The notes below the pieces were generated by a model. It saw nothing but the letters and a program-made list of their open reading frames with translations. It made no database searches and had not been told where the DNA came from. This document shows, piece after piece, positions 53,915-62,983 of a stretch of 64,000 nt of DNA. Numbering within the stretch: the stretch's first letter is position 1; each line of letters opens with the position of its first letter. A program made the position numbers and the translations under genes. The DNA is from Aphrocallistes beatrix (Eukaryota; Porifera; Hexactinellida; Sceptrulophora; Aphrocallistidae). The DNA lies in contig OY725504.1 in NCBI GenBank assembly GCA_963281255.1, positions 3,038,001 to 3,102,000 on the forward strand, in the 5' to 3' direction.

Positions 53915-54795
53915 CTATTTCATCCTTCGAATGAATGAATTCCAGTGGGCAGTGCAGTTGTATCCAAACAGATCAGTATAATACGTATCTACTGAATACT
54001 GGTCTTCATGCTTCGTGAAAAAATCTCGAACTATATTCAACTTTTTATCACCGTGTAACGGTTCATAACTGCTTGAAATTGCTTTGTAGTAATCAACTCC
54101 CTCTCCAACCCATACTTTACCGTTTAGAAGAGGACAGGTGTCTTCTATTATGAAATAATCTCCTACCTTGAACTGTTCATGGAAATATTCTAGAACGTTA
54201 ATCAGGTTGCAATGGCAGTCTTCTATCATGAGTAATGGTCGTTTAATATTGGACATGAAGTTAGGTGTGAAAATGTTATCAATGTCATCAGCACTACCTG
54301 TGAGAAACTTCGTATTTCCTGATATGGCTCTGTCAACAACTTCATCTCCAAAGAAGAATCGATATCAAGTGAATAAATTCTGTAATCATCCAATGTTTTA
54401 CTCATTATGTCATCCATAAGCAGAGTAGAACCTCTGAGAAAAGTTCCTAACTCGATTATGGTTTGGGGTTTGACATCTTGTAACAGCTGAATGAGTGTCA
54501 TTTGGTCTATAGGTGTCTTCATCACGAAACTATCCCTATAGCGTGCAATGTATTTACCAGTTGCGAAGGCTTTTTGTGAAGGAATTTGATACACGCTGCG
54601 ATCTTCACGTTTTGAGATGGGTTGGAATCTAGCCGAGTGATTCAGCATTCTATTCCGATAGTCAGCAATTTCATATTTGATGGATTTATACGATCCAGTA
54701 TTATCAATGACCTCTGTTGAATTGGTAGAGAAGGAAGAATACAAGGAGGAAGTTCTTAAAACAGAACGAAACGTCCCCAATAATGAAAGCATCAT
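53915..54795 (-). pseudogene. CmcI-like SAM-dependent methyltransferase, one frameshift
   Basis: Start at tandem ATGs (54795/54792). A hydrophobic head (MMLSLLGTFRSVL) may be a membrane anchor. Then QTIIELGTFLRGSTLLM, the glycine loop that binds S-adenosylmethionine, and YRIYSLDID, the acidic residue after strand 2. Near 54345 a one-base change (in TTCTTTGG) switches the frame; the other phase continues NFMSNIKRPLLMIEDCHCN, GDYFIIEDTCP and a tail to 53915. The family (cephalosporin hydroxylase CmcI / rhamnosyl O-methyltransferase-like) methylates small molecules or sugars and uses a metal held by Asp/Glu residues such as those in IEDC and IEDT. Either a young pseudogene or a sequence indel. 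The MITE at 54836-55023 ends about 40 bp upstream of the ATG. Confidence 0.7.
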
Positions 54796-54835
54796 CAAGT
54801 AAGAAAACAAACTAAGACTAGAAATAAGCAAAATA

Positions 54836-55023
54836 CAGTCGACTCCGCTTAATAGGGCCACATCTGTCAGAGGACATTTTGGCCCGATTAAGCGGAGAAC
54901 CCTATTAACCGAAAATATTTTGTATTAGCTTCTAGGTGTGAGAGCTATTCTGGTCCTACCAAAAGTGGCCCGATTAAGCGGCTGACCCGATTAAACAGTG
55001 GCCCTATTAAGCGGAGTCAACTG
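54836..55023. mobile_element. 188-bp TA-flanked MITE, copy 3
   Basis: Flanked by TA (54834-54835 and 55024-55025). Nearly identical to 3323-3510. It sits in the immediate 5' flank of the methyltransferase gene. Confidence 0.92.
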
Positions 55024-55074
55024 TATATACATACTTGTAAGAAGAACATTCTGTGTGCTGCCTATACTATGAGC

Positions 55075-55640
55075 CTATTTTTTCGCAAAATATCATCACT
55101 TCCGGTTTTTATAAGTATATATTCATATTTTAAGACCACCACAGTAAAGCTTTGTTTAAAGATAAAGGTAAGCTCTCAACGACTAATGTAGGGTATTTCA
55201 CCATGTAGGATCCGATTTTCGCACTTTGAAAGTATTAATGTGAATATTTTATGAGCTATTAACATATTGATGGGGGTATCCCTAATTTCCCGGACGGGAC
55301 CATCCCAGAAAATCTAGAATTCAGATTTCTGGGACGGGACGAGTCAAAATGTCAATAAAAGATCGTCGATCGTAACCAAAGCAGAGTAATCCCTTACAAA
55401 GCAGTATCTTCACAAAATAGTGATAAAATGGTGCTACCTATGGAAATAGTGATAAAATGGTGCTACCTATGGAAATAGTGATGGAATCCCAAATTGTGAT
55501 TCGTATTTCCCGGAATTGCGAAACGTATTTCTGAAATTTATGCACTAAAAGGATATTCTGGCATTCGAAGGCCAGAGGATAGGGGAACATCTGGTCCAAC
55601 AGGAGGACTCCTGGCCCTAGGGTGAGGTGTTTGGACATAT
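55075..55640. other. Intergenic; copy of the GATGAGATTTTGCG repeat (inverted) and short tandem repeat
   Basis: 55080-55275 matches 34230-34330 and part of 25600-25700. About 55413-55480 holds two tandem copies of a 28-bp unit (AAATAGTGATAAAATGGTGC). Confidence 0.6.
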
Positions 55641-55649
55641 AGAGCTCAC

Positions 55650-55960
55650 TTATCAGGCAGATCGGTGGCAAAAGTGGTGAGGATGTGGATCACATTGGCA
55701 GCTTCAAAAAACCTAAATGTTTCGGTTTGTGTTCATAAAAGTTGGTGAAATTAGTCGACCTTGGTAAACAAGTTAGTTTCTTCTTCTTCTTTCCTCTGAA
55801 ATATGTTAAAGTATTTGATCAGCTGGAGAGCTTCCTCCGTTTTGGCGCGCTTACGGTTCGCAGTTTCCAGCTGATCTCCGAGTTGCACCACCTTAGCAGC
55901 CACCGTCTTCACTTTAGACTCCAGTCGTCCGTGTGTACGGCATGAGTCCTGCATAGTCAG
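55650..55960 (-). pseudogene. EXOC5-like: Exocyst Sec10/EXOC5 fragment
   Basis: The minus strand encodes a coiled-coil segment, LESKVKTVAAKVVQLGDQLE followed by LQLIKYFNIFQ, which I recognise as the conserved N-terminal coil of Sec10/EXOC5 (KVVQLGDQLE...LMKYFNEF). After a stop, EAANVIHILTTFATDLPDK in another phase corresponds to the next Sec10 segment. Sec10 is a subunit of the exocyst vesicle-tethering complex. Only ~100 residues remain, a stop and phase shift intervene, and a hAT element abuts the 5' side. It is best read as a pseudogene piece, although a small intron could join the two parts. Confidence 0.6.
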
Positions 55961-56698
55961 CATAGGCGGCGATCCTGGGGGGGCAATTGCCCCCCCAATA
56001 ATTTCTAGAGGGGGCGAAGGTGTCTTTTCGCCCCCCCAATAATATCTAAAGGAGGCGAGTACTTTTTGCCCCCAATATTTATTATCTACACCAACTACTT
56101 AGGAAAAGTGAAGTAATGTTAAGTAATGCACACTATTATTATATTATTGGTGTTAGGAGCCTTGAAGCTGAACTCATCAGTTTAGAAAATTTGAATGAAA
56201 ACACTGGCATAACCAGTGTACATGAAATAATTAAGCATGTGGGACAGAGTGAAATGAAAAATATGCTTCCTATGGTGTTAACTATGATAAAATATTAGTA
56301 TTTAGTTTGTCCTGCTTCAACTGCTAATGCAGAACGATCATTTAGTCATCTTCGACGATAAAGACTTACCTTCGTAGCACCATGACTCAAGCAAGGCTAA
56401 ATTCGCTGTTGATTTTATCAACATTAAAGAAGAACTTGATCTCCTTAATATGAAGAAATTATTGAAGGGATTTATAAGTCGAAATGAAGTGAGACAAAAT
56501 ATATTTGAAACTTCGATGTGAAGTTAAAATACTTCATATCTTGATCCTTGCTATATTTATAGTTACCATTATACATTAATAAACTCACATGTTACTTGAT
56601 ATACAATAATGATAGTGAATTAGTTATGTTAATCTCTGATGAAAAAAAAATCTCCCCCTCCCCCCCCCCCCAATAATTTGCTCAAATCGCCGCCTATG
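55961..56698. mobile_element. 738-bp hAT element remnant (MYM/hAT-C type)
   Basis: Ends CATAGGCGGCGAT and ATCGCCGCCTATG are inverted repeats. Flanks ATAGTCAG (55953-55960) and ATAATCAG (56699-56706) match at 7 of 8 positions, a hAT-type target duplication. Within, about 56310-56430 (+) encodes VCPASTANAERSFSHLRR and, in another frame, STMTQARLNSLLILSTL, the C-terminal dimerisation motif of hAT transposases. Most of the transposase is missing. G/C runs lie near both ends. Confidence 0.85.
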
Positions 56699-56943
56699 AT
56701 AATCAGAGACATCTGCCCCTAGGGATAGTATTTGGAATTTTGATGTGGTACCATTCCATATCGTTCCGAAGTATCCTCAGAAAAATAAAACTCATAGAAA
56801 AGATTTATTAAGCAAAAGTAAAATATAAAATATAAATAGTAAATACAAATTGACACTCAACATAATCAAGGCACTCACTCTAATAATCCATAAAAAAAAT
56901 AAATAAAGTGATATTCACATTAAAATCCCAATACACAGAATCC
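56699..56943. other. Spacer, no gene seen
   Basis: AT-rich 3' flank of the 7-TM gene, with AATAAA-type motifs on the minus strand. Confidence 0.4.
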
Positions 56944-57936
56944 CTAGTCCACTGGTTGCCTCTGGAACTGTAATAAGGCCTGCAAATCTGACACAATGTT
57001 ATATTTGTTCATAGCTTCCACCCTCCTGTACTCCAGTACTATGAATGCCAGGTAGCAGATTAGTGGGAGGAGGGAGAAAATGTTCAGCAGGTCGTATGGT
57101 GTTAAAAACCGCAGGAGACATACTGAATTGGTGAGGAAGTAGCCATTGATGAAGAAGACAGGAAACAAGTCTGTTATCTGTAGGACGAGGGCTATCGCTA
57201 GGATGAGTTTAGATGGGAGCTTAGGCCTAGCTTCTCGCTTGCTCTTGCAGATAACAGCTAGGCCTATAGCCAGCACCGTGCACAGCAATAACAGGAGGGA
57301 GCCTATGTATATAAGCAGCAGTATGCGTAGGACGGAATCTGGTCTGAATGGCATTATGAACGCTATGGACAGGAGAACCAGTGTCTGACAGAGGAATAAG
57401 GCTCTGCTCCAGTTTACGAAATAGTTGAGAATGTTCTTCAGTTTAGCTTTGAGCGAGTACGGCTGTATTGTCAGCCTGGAAATGATTGTTGTACGGAAAC
57501 GCCATTCATGGTCTAGCGCACCACACAGGGAGAAGTAAGTGAGTAGATGTAAGACTGTTAGCACGCAGTAGGCAGGGAGTCCGCTTGTAAGTGCATTGAA
57601 GGGGAGAAATAGCATGAGAGACAGGTGGAAACAGCTGTGCAGTGAGTAGAACAACACCCACCATATACTGGAGGTAGAGGGGGTGTACGACTTCTTACCT
57701 AACACCTTGACCGAGTTAAAACAGAATAGCAGGACAAGGGCTATCACAAAACATAGTAAAAAGTGGACCAGGGATAGGAAAAATGTAGTTGGCGCTTTCA
57801 ACTGGGATAATGGGACAGCATAGTGCTTCCAGGAGGTAGCATTGTCTGAGGGGTAGAGTTCTCCATCAGTAGAGTTACAGTAGTAGGCTATGCGGGTGAG
57901 GTTGCATTGTGAGAAGGTGTGAAATGCAGGCAACAT
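56944..57936 (-). CDS. Seven-transmembrane protein of unknown family
   Basis: 330 residues, ATG at 57936, single exon. A short N-terminal part with three N-glycosylation sequons (NLT, NST, NAT) and two nearby Cys is probably extracellular. Seven hydrophobic segments follow at roughly 49-73, 88-113, 118-141, 177-197, 200-230, 242-267 and 278-303, then a short cytosolic tail (EYRRVEAMNKYNIVSDLQ). There is no DRY, NPxxY or other standard rhodopsin-class signature. It could be a divergent receptor or a TMEM-type protein. GC content is visibly higher than in the flanks, as in the other real genes here. Confidence 0.7.
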   Translation of the reverse strand: MLPAFHTFSQCNLTRIAYYCNSTDGELYPSDNATSWKHYAVPLSQLKAPTTFFLSLVHFLLCFVIALVLLFCFNSVKVLGKKSYTPSTSSIWWVLFYSLHSCFHLSLMLFLPFNALTSGLPAYCVLTVLHLLTYFSLCGALDHEWRFRTTIISRLTIQPYSLKAKLKNILNYFVNWSRALFLCQTLVLLSIAFIMPFRPDSVLRILLLIYIGSLLLLLCTVLAIGLAVICKSKREARPKLPSKLILAIALVLQITDLFPVFFINGYFLTNSVCLLRFLTPYDLLNIFSLLPLICYLAFIVLEYRRVEAMNKYNIVSDLQALLQFQRQPVD

Positions 57937-58692
57937 TCTCTAGTACTGTTGATGACAGATAGAAAATAATAAAATTGTAGATTACATAAAATTATTTTAA
58001 CTTGGTCAATGAAGGGCAATATTTTTCTAGCGATAGCAGGGCTGTAGCCACCGGTCCGGTGGGTCCGGTTTCAACCAGATCACATTTGACAAATTAAAAT
58101 AGAAAATTATGCGTCTCTCTCTCTTGATACCGTATTTCTTCGAAAGTAGGCGGATCGCGCGAGTGAATATATATTTTTGGCCCAATTTACCACTGATAAA
58201 AAACTAATATTTCAGATACTTTTCAATTAATATTATTACACGAGTGATTAAATAAATGGGAATAGTTTGCTTAAAACCTTGTCTAAGGGGCAGCAAAAAG
58301 TTAACAAGCTTTAGGGGAGGGGATCATTCGAGGGCGGACTGTAATGCGAGTACATACGGCAGGCCCTTCAACCTGTAATCTAACTAAATCGTGTGATGGT
58401 TGGGGGCAAATCTTAGGATGTGGTATCACGAACAGTGGTTCTAAATCATGAGGTAATGGTGACTGATGGTTTCATGTAATGAGTCGTGAGATACATGACG
58501 AGATTGTGAGAATTGAGAGGCTTGTATGGTAATTTAGTCCACCCTTTCCTTCCCACTACTTACGCGCTTGTGAGTAGTTAACGGTATTAATAATAGTTTT
58601 CGCTAAACGTTAACAAAAATAGTATTTTATATACAAAACTTATATCCATAAAAAATTATTCAAAATTAACAATAAAGAGTTCTTGTCAAAGC
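57937..58692. other. Intergenic, possible hAT ends
   Basis: CAGTGGTTCTAAATCATG at 58433 resembles a hAT terminus. GTAGCCACCGGTCCGGTGG near 58033 is a short palindrome-bearing block. No gene. Confidence 0.4.
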
Positions 58693-59952
58693 TCAGAATA
58701 TCTGGAGTCCATGGTCTTGTTTTGACACTACGATGAGTCTACCACTTCTTGTCGCAGTTAGTCCATATGGCCAGTCTAACTGACCATTTCCTATTGTGTG
58801 AAGTAACTCTCCTTCTTCATTGTAAACTTGTACTAAGTTCTTGAATGTAATGCTGACTAGAATGTTATTCGCTCTGTCTAGGCAGAAGAACCAAGTCCAT
58901 GAAGATGATTCAATGGAAATAATAGATTTAAGATATTTTCCTTGTCGAGACAATAAATGGACACGATGGAGAGAATCAAAAGATAGAATTAGCATATTGC
59001 TCTCAGTGAATTGAACAGCTAGAGGAGATAGAATTGTTTTATGCTGAATAAATCGTTTGAAATTAAGACTAACATCAAGAACTGATATTATGTTATTATT
59101 CTCTTCTGCTACATACAGATCACCATCTAGTCCTATAGCTAGTGATCTAGGAGTTCTAAATTCACCTCCACCTGAACCTCTTTTCCCAACTTTCCTTATG
59201 AACTGATGAGTATCTATTTGAAATTGCAAAATAGCATGATCTATGTCTGTTACATAAATACTGTCTTTATGTAGCAATATACCCCATGGCTTAACCAATT
59301 CATTACCTCCAAACTCACTGATGAACTCTCCAGTCATTGATACAATTTTAATACGTGGATCACCCATATCACACACATAAATCAATTGAGTTCCTTCATC
59401 AAATGCAATACCTCTTGGATTATCAAACTCATCTTTCGCTTTCTTCCCTACAGCTACAACAGGGGTAACCATTTCCGAGTAATTCGGTAATTTATAATCC
59501 AATTTGATTAACTCACCCAATGTACTGAGTTTATTCTCCAATTCTCTACTCTCACATTCAAATTGGATGAAATAGTTAGCAGTAGAGATTCGTAATTTTC
59601 GTATTTTGTCTTCAATTTTGCTTAAGAACTCCTGCTGCATTGTCTTCAAGTCATTCTCTTTGATTGTCTCAATAGGCTCTTTAGTATATTTCAACTCTTG
59701 TTCTGTCTTGTCTCTGTTAGAAAGGAGAGTGTCGTATTCTTCACGGAATTCAGATAATTGTGTGAGGAGTGTTCGTTTACGTTCTCTCACAACATTCATA
59801 ATTCGCTCGTATCTGTTTTCAATGTCAAAAGCTATTGCATCAAATGGATGAGGTGGTGGTACATTATCAGGGAGTAGTTCTATTCTGCTATATCGAGTTA
59901 GATCAAGCTTAGAAGACTGAAACGTTGTATAAGTACAAGCTACGATGAGCAT
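58693..59952 (-). CDS. TRIM-like NHL protein, paralogue 2
   Basis: 419 residues from the ATG at 59952. The coiled-coil head (DNVPPPHPFDAIAFDIENR...RTLLTQLSEFREEY) and six NHL blades (DNPRGIAFDEGTQLIYVCD, KPWGILLHKDSIYVTD, RTPRSLAIGLDGDLYVAEE and three others, ending QDHGLQIF) match paralogues 1 and 3. Unlike them, the ancestral start (MATL in the others) is lost: a short deletion turns the equivalent site into SRIELLP. The frame then runs upstream to a new ATG, adding about 30 unrelated residues (MLIVACTYTTFQSSK). Either translation now starts there or the copy is impaired. Tandem with paralogue 3, same strand. Confidence 0.85.
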   Translation of the reverse strand: MLIVACTYTTFQSSKLDLTRYSRIELLPDNVPPPHPFDAIAFDIENRYERIMNVVRERKRTLLTQLSEFREEYDTLLSNRDKTEQELKYTKEPIETIKENDLKTMQQEFLSKIEDKIRKLRISTANYFIQFECESRELENKLSTLGELIKLDYKLPNYSEMVTPVVAVGKKAKDEFDNPRGIAFDEGTQLIYVCDMGDPRIKIVSMTGEFISEFGGNELVKPWGILLHKDSIYVTDIDHAILQFQIDTHQFIRKVGKRGSGGGEFRTPRSLAIGLDGDLYVAEENNNIISVLDVSLNFKRFIQHKTILSPLAVQFTESNMLILSFDSLHRVHLLSRQGKYLKSIISIESSSWTWFFCLDRANNILVSITFKNLVQVYNEEGELLHTIGNGQLDWPYGLTATRSGRLIVVSKQDHGLQIF

Positions 59953-60462
59953 ATATAGGAATTAAATGAGTATTCTACAAGTAGGGTTTTTATAGTAAAT
60001 ATTAAACACGTAGCTATACTTTCTCACACATCCCACAATCATCTCTCGTATGCATGCACCCCCGGTTGAGAACCACTGGGTTAACTAGTTACCGTCTTTC
60101 CGCGAATAAGCGCCAGGGGTTAGATAAGATGCGAACACTTTAAGGTTGGTAAACATTTGTTATAAATAGTTGTATTTATGAATACTCTTAGTGAATAGTA
60201 ATGAAATTGGAAATCGTTTATCTCTTCCAAAAGTGACTTTTTTCAATCGATACGGCGCTTTGAATTTTTGAGCTATGGGGGTTTTTAAACATTAAAAAAA
60301 CAAGTGTCGGGGGTTTGAGGTGCACGGGGCACTTATTCGGGGAAAGACGGTATATAAAAAAGTTTCACAAAAGTAACATATAATATAGAACTAAAATATA
60401 TAAATATAGAATTAACAATATTGATTTGCCATACTTTATATAAGTACATTGATATAAAAAGT
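59953..60462. other. Spacer between NHL paralogues with MITE
   Basis: 60047-60080 is a hAT-like end (CCGGTTGAGAACCACTGGG). 60090-60352 is a MITE with ends TACCGTCTTTCCGCGAATAA and TTATTCGGGGAAAGACGGTA, related to 11461-11550. Confidence 0.75.
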
Positions 60463-61668
60463 CTAGAATATTTGGAGTCCATGGCACTCATGATCTGACA
60501 CTACAATGAGTTTACCACTTCCGGTCATAGTTAGTCCAAACGGCCAGCCTAAACAACTCTCACCTATCTTATGAAGTAGCCTTCCTTCTCCATTGTAAAC
60601 TTGTACTGAATTCTTGTCACAAATACTAACTAAAATGTTTTTCGCTCTGTCGAGACAAAAGAACCAAGTCAATAACTGCGGTTCAATAGAAACGATTGAT
60701 TTGATATACTTTTCTTGCAAAGTCAATAAATGGACACGAAATGGAGAATTAGAAGACAAAATCAGCATGTTGCTATCAGTAAATTGAACATCCACAGGAG
60801 ATAGAATCATTTTATGCTTAATAAATCGTTTGAAAGTGAGATTATGAACAAGAACTGATATTCTATTATTTTCATCTTCTGCTACATACAGATCACCATC
60901 TGGTCCTACAGCCAGCGATCTAGGAATATTAAATTCACCTTTCCCTGTGCCGCGTTTCCCTACTTTCTTGATTAACTGATTGGTATTCAGATTAAATTGA
61001 AAAAGAGCGCGATCTCTGCAATCTGTTACATATACACTATTTTTGTATATTAAGATCCCCCATGGCTTAACTAATTTATCACTTCTAATCTCAGTGAGGA
61101 ACTCTCCAGTTATTGACACACTCTTTAACCGTGAATTCAATAAATCACACACATAGATTGTTTGAGTGCCTTCATCGAATGAAATACCTCTTGGACTATA
61201 GAACTCGTCTTTTCCCATCCCTCCCTTCCCTACAGCTACAGCAGGAGCAACCATTATTGAATAATTTGGTAGCCCCGAATCTACTTTGAGTAACTCACCC
61301 AATGTACTGAGTTTATATTCCAATTCTCTACTCTCACAGTCAAATTGGATGGAATAATTTGCTGTAGAGATTACTAAGTTTCGCATCTTTTTTTCAATTT
61401 CTAATAAGAACTTCTCTTGCATCTTCCTCAGGTCATTCTCTCTGATTCTCTCAATGTACTCTTTAGTAGATTTCAATTCTTGTTCGGTCTTGTCTCTGTT
61501 AGAAAGGAGAGTGTCGTATTCTTTACGGAATTCAGATAATTGTGTGAGGAGTGTTCGTTTACGTTCTCTCACAACATTCACAATTCGCTCGTATCTGTTT
61601 TCAATGTCAACAGCTATTGCATCAAATGAATGAGGTGGTGGTACATTCTCAGGGAGTAGAGTAGCCAT
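60463..61668 (-). CDS. TRIM-like NHL protein, paralogue 3
   Basis: 401 residues from the ATG at 61668 (MATLLPENVPPPH); the frame is open a few codons further without an ATG. Coiled-coil head about 15-115, then six NHL blades from about 150: YSPRGISFDEGTQTIYVCD, KPWGILIYKNSVYVTD, NIPRSLAVGPDGDLYVAED, LSPVDVQFTDSNMLILSS, WFFCLDRAKNILVSI and WPFGLTMTGSGKLIVVSD. No RING or B-box. Its 5' ~170 bp is almost identical to paralogues 1 and 2, whereas the propeller differs much more. It is the cleanest member of the trio. Confidence 0.88.
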   Translation of the reverse strand: MATLLPENVPPPHSFDAIAVDIENRYERIVNVVRERKRTLLTQLSEFRKEYDTLLSNRDKTEQELKSTKEYIERIRENDLRKMQEKFLLEIEKKMRNLVISTANYSIQFDCESRELEYKLSTLGELLKVDSGLPNYSIMVAPAVAVGKGGMGKDEFYSPRGISFDEGTQTIYVCDLLNSRLKSVSITGEFLTEIRSDKLVKPWGILIYKNSVYVTDCRDRALFQFNLNTNQLIKKVGKRGTGKGEFNIPRSLAVGPDGDLYVAEDENNRISVLVHNLTFKRFIKHKMILSPVDVQFTDSNMLILSSNSPFRVHLLTLQEKYIKSIVSIEPQLLTWFFCLDRAKNILVSICDKNSVQVYNGEGRLLHKIGESCLGWPFGLTMTGSGKLIVVSDHECHGLQIF

Positions 61669-62640
61669 TCTATTCTGTTCCAAATATAGTAGACAATTTC
61701 TTACATTGTATTTTATATATTGAAGTTACTGAGACCTAATCAGTTTCGAGTTACATCTTTAAATTGGTTGAGCGCATACTTATCTGGGTTTGTTAGCTAA
61801 TATATTGCTCTCTGAGATATTTCAACCAGACACATGCCTAGTAGTCATAGGAACTAATGACGACCCAATCTGACACACGGTTTGAAATCAATTATCGGAG
61901 CAAGCAATACACACTATCAAAAGGATCGATAAATTTCCAACAAATATCGAAAATGCTGGAATTGACCAAAATTGAGTGAAATAGAAAAAGTCTTAGAATT
62001 AAGTAGAGGTCGCAAGCCGTTTTTGAGTTTAGTTATCACAATTTCAAATATTCTACGAGTAGAATCTAGATTATTTCATTTCATTCCTTCCAGATTCCAA
62101 GGTTGTATTTAATTCGTATTTCTCAGGTGATTACTGATTACTGTAGTACGTAAATTAAATGTTATTTCTTGGTCGGTTAACAAGTCATCATCCCTAGTTA
62201 TTTTGAGAAACATGCTTTCCAGTATAGTTCAGGTAGACGCGGGCTATACGCTTGCTTGCTTTGGGTCGGGCCGAGAATTCAGGCCCGTTGCGACCCCTAG
62301 AATTTATAGTTAGGAGAGTTGCATCTAGCCACCCCTGAAAATATTTTACCCCTCTCTGATTAAACTAGAAGTGTAACTATTAAATATTTTATAGATGAAC
62401 TAAATTGCAACATTAATAATATAATAATAGCAATAAACACAAAGAATTGTAAACTAGGCTAATACAGATTGTAAGTTCTCTATACGACTAAATACTTACA
62501 ATAATTTTACGAAAATAGATATTAGTACTAAAATAGGCGGTAGCATTTGAGAGTAGATGAAAATAATTTACACTATCAATAGCCAATAAACACAGATCTT
62601 CACAAGAAAATAAATATGTGTGTGGATGTGAAGATTCGAA
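61669..62640. other. Intergenic, no gene seen
   Basis: AT-rich; separates the NHL tandem from the fascin exon. No repeat family recognised. Confidence 0.4.
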
Positions 62641-62794
62641 TCAGTACTCCCAGAGAGTTTTCATACTCACGACTCCTTTCTCTCCGGTGGCAGAGAAAAG
62701 TCCGTTGCTCTCTCCCACGATGTACTTTCCGTTGTTGGCTACAATGCACATACGGGTGTGCGCACGGAGTTCAAAGAAAAAGTCCTAGAATTGA
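62641..62794 (-). CDS. fascin-like: Terminal exon of a fascin gene
   Basis: After the acceptor TCAATTCTAG the frame reads DFFFELRAHTRMCIVANNGK, then YIVGESNGLFSATGEKG, and ends MKTLWEY before TGA. This is the last beta-trefoil strands of fascin: the NGKY...G..NG.L.A pattern and the C-terminal LWEY are characteristic. Fascin bundles actin filaments in filopodia and similar protrusions. Only the final 50 or so residues lie here. The remaining exons should lie on the minus strand at higher coordinates, beyond the mariner element that begins at 62984, which would therefore be intronic. It is interesting that this gene has introns while its neighbours mostly do not. Confidence 0.8.
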
Positions 62795-62983
62795 TGGGGA
62801 GAAATTAAATAATTGAAATTGGAGATTAGACATTGAGGCGTTTTCTATATATGTATACTTTTAAGATATGCTAAAATATGTTAAAAACTCAGGAGAAAAG
62901 CTTCGACAGGCCGGTGTCTTCCACTACTTGGGATGATGACACAATAATCCATTGTTCTGTCATCATACAACAATGTGGAAGTA

